Positions 63,109 to 64,000 of a stretch of DNA of 64,000 nt are shown one piece after another. The notes below the pieces were generated by a model. The model was not told the origin of the DNA. It did not search any database and saw only the letters and a list, made by a program, of their open reading frames with translations. A program made the position numbers and the translations under genes. Location: the NCBI GenBank assembly GCA_023663085.1, contig JAMPIB010000007.1, positions 1-64,000 on the forward strand. Reading direction: 5' to 3'. The stretch is from Ruminococcus sp. GTDB lineage: Bacteria; Bacillota; Clostridia; Lachnospirales; Lachnospiraceae. Each line of letters starts with the position of its first letter. Position 1 is the first letter of the stretch.

Positions 63109-64000
63109 ATGACTTCAAAACGTCAGGCAAATTTTGAACTGTTGCGCATCCTGGCGATGCTTATGATCATAACCCTTCATTATCTGGTGAAAGGGAATGT
63201 TGCCGTGCCTTATACAGAGAGTCAGAGTGTGGTAAATTGTACGGCATGGCTCGTGGAGGCATTTTGTATCGTGGCTGTCAACTGCTATGTTTTACTAAGC
63301 GGTTATTTTCTGGTGGAATCTGCATGGAGGCCGGGGCGGGTCGTGTCCCTGCTTGGTCAGATTCTTTTTTATTCGCTGTTAATACCGGTCGTGATGATCT
63401 TGTTTGGTATGATCTCGCCAGATGAGTTGGGGTTTTATGACTGGCTTGGCTTTATCCTGCCGATAGAAACAGAGCATTACTGGTTCGCGACTGCTTATCT
63501 GTTTATGTATCTGCTGGCGCCGGTGCTGGCCGTGGGCGTGAAAAAGATGGAGAAAAAAACGTTGCAGACGGTTATCGTGATACTGCTTCTTCTGGTATCC
63601 GTGGGAAAATCCGTCTGTCCGGTGCCGCTTGTGACCGATCGTTACGGCTATGATTACGGCTGGTTCTTATGTCTTTTTTTGATCGCGGCTTATCTGCGTC
63701 TGTACGGATGCCGCCTTTGGCGTTCAAAACGTGACAGTCTGCTTTTGTATATCGGAATGTGTCTGTGTATTTTCGGGGTTTCTGCTGTGGCGGGATTGTT
63801 GGCGGATAAAGCAGAAGCGTTTTCCTATTATGCGGATATGCCTTATACTTATAATCATATATTCTGTTTGCTGGGAGCAATCGGACTGTTTGGCCTCTTT
63901 AGCCAGATTAAGATACGGGAGGGAAAGGCCGCGGCTCTGATCCGCTATCTTTCGCCGTATACGTTCGGGGTATATCTTCTGCATGAGCATATCCTGATCC
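63109..64000 (+). CDS. Acyltransferase 3 family membrane protein (partial, runs off the end)
   Basis: 297 codons are visible and the frame is open at 64000. Sequence begins TSKRQANFELLRILAMLMI, the standard opening of O-acyltransferases of the OafA/WecH type, with the histidine of ITLHYLVKG in the first helix and many hydrophobic segments. Such enzymes acetylate surface glycans. AAGGAGA precedes the ATG at 63109. Confidence 0.85.
   Translation, partial: MTSKRQANFELLRILAMLMIITLHYLVKGNVAVPYTESQSVVNCTAWLVEAFCIVAVNCYVLLSGYFLVESAWRPGRVVSLLGQILFYSLLIPVVMILFGMISPDELGFYDWLGFILPIETEHYWFATAYLFMYLLAPVLAVGVKKMEKKTLQTVIVILLLLVSVGKSVCPVPLVTDRYGYDYGWFLCLFLIAAYLRLYGCRLWRSKRDSLLLYIGMCLCIFGVSAVAGLLADKAEAFSYYADMPYTYNHIFCLLGAIGLFGLFSQIKIREGKAAALIRYLSPYTFGVYLLHEHILI

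Noticed and set aside
1-64000. tRNA and rRNA genes, integrase, transposase
   Set aside because: Looked for by eye; no cloverleaf-like or rRNA-like stretch and no recombinase or transposase ORF was recognised. A tRNAscan and HMM search would be decisive.

Overview
The window looks like chromosome from a spore-forming Gram-positive anaerobe of the Clostridia, most likely Lachnospiraceae. This is inference from gene content: a Spo0A-type DNA-binding domain, a YerB/DUF3048 lipoprotein, a YuiD-type membrane protein, EpsG-type polymerase, a YdbC/PC4 protein, strong AGGAGG-type ribosome binding sites and sigma-A-like promoters. Two sequence styles alternate. The surface-glycan genes are moderately GC-rich, and the inserted immunity and regulatory genes are visibly AT-rich.

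Layout. 1-2969: a probable HEPN-protein remnant, a membrane-anchored alpha/beta hydrolase and a DUF3048 lipoprotein. 3212-12705: nucleotide-sugar genes (rfbD, gmd, fcl, manC) mixed with a YuiD-type membrane protein, an AraC regulator, a GT-C-like membrane protein, an orphan Spo0A C-terminal domain protein and a GH51 arabinofuranosidase, ending in tandem terminators. 12896-25104: a tightly packed capsule/exopolysaccharide operon with an initiating phosphoglycosyltransferase, a Wzz-like protein, an EpsG/Wzy-like polymerase and many GT2/GT4 enzymes. 25141-29148: a small AT-rich accessory block (AlbA_2 protein, C39-like protease, DUF4143 ATPase, XRE regulator). 29257-40844: pseudaminic-acid genes (pseB, pseC, pseG, pseF, pseI) with a GT2, a large membrane protein, an ATP-grasp ligase and a PLP decarboxylase. 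A strong candidate for a free-standing structured RNA lies between pseG and pseF.

41105-59627 is a dense defence island: a Septu-like ATPase/HNH pair; an operon of PLD-SNF2 helicase, Eco57I-type methylase, PC4-like ssDNA-binding protein and HEPN protein; a three-gene ABC-3C-type system; an AlbA_2 protein; a Fic protein; and an ATPase/PD-(D/E)XK nuclease pair whose nuclease gene carries an in-frame stop. 59688-64000 returns to glycan genes: a GT52/polysialyltransferase-like protein, a PglK-like ABC flippase, GtrA, and an acyltransferase 3 gene that runs off the end.

How it fits together (inference): the glycan genes make GDP-fucose and CMP-pseudaminic acid, assemble a repeat unit on undecaprenyl phosphate, flip it (no Wzx is visible, so the PglK-like ABC protein is the candidate) and polymerise it. 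The defence island sits inside this variable locus. The least explained pieces are the tandem-repeat structured RNA at 36050-36297, the helicase/methylase/PC4/HEPN operon and the repeat-preceded ATPase/nuclease pair.
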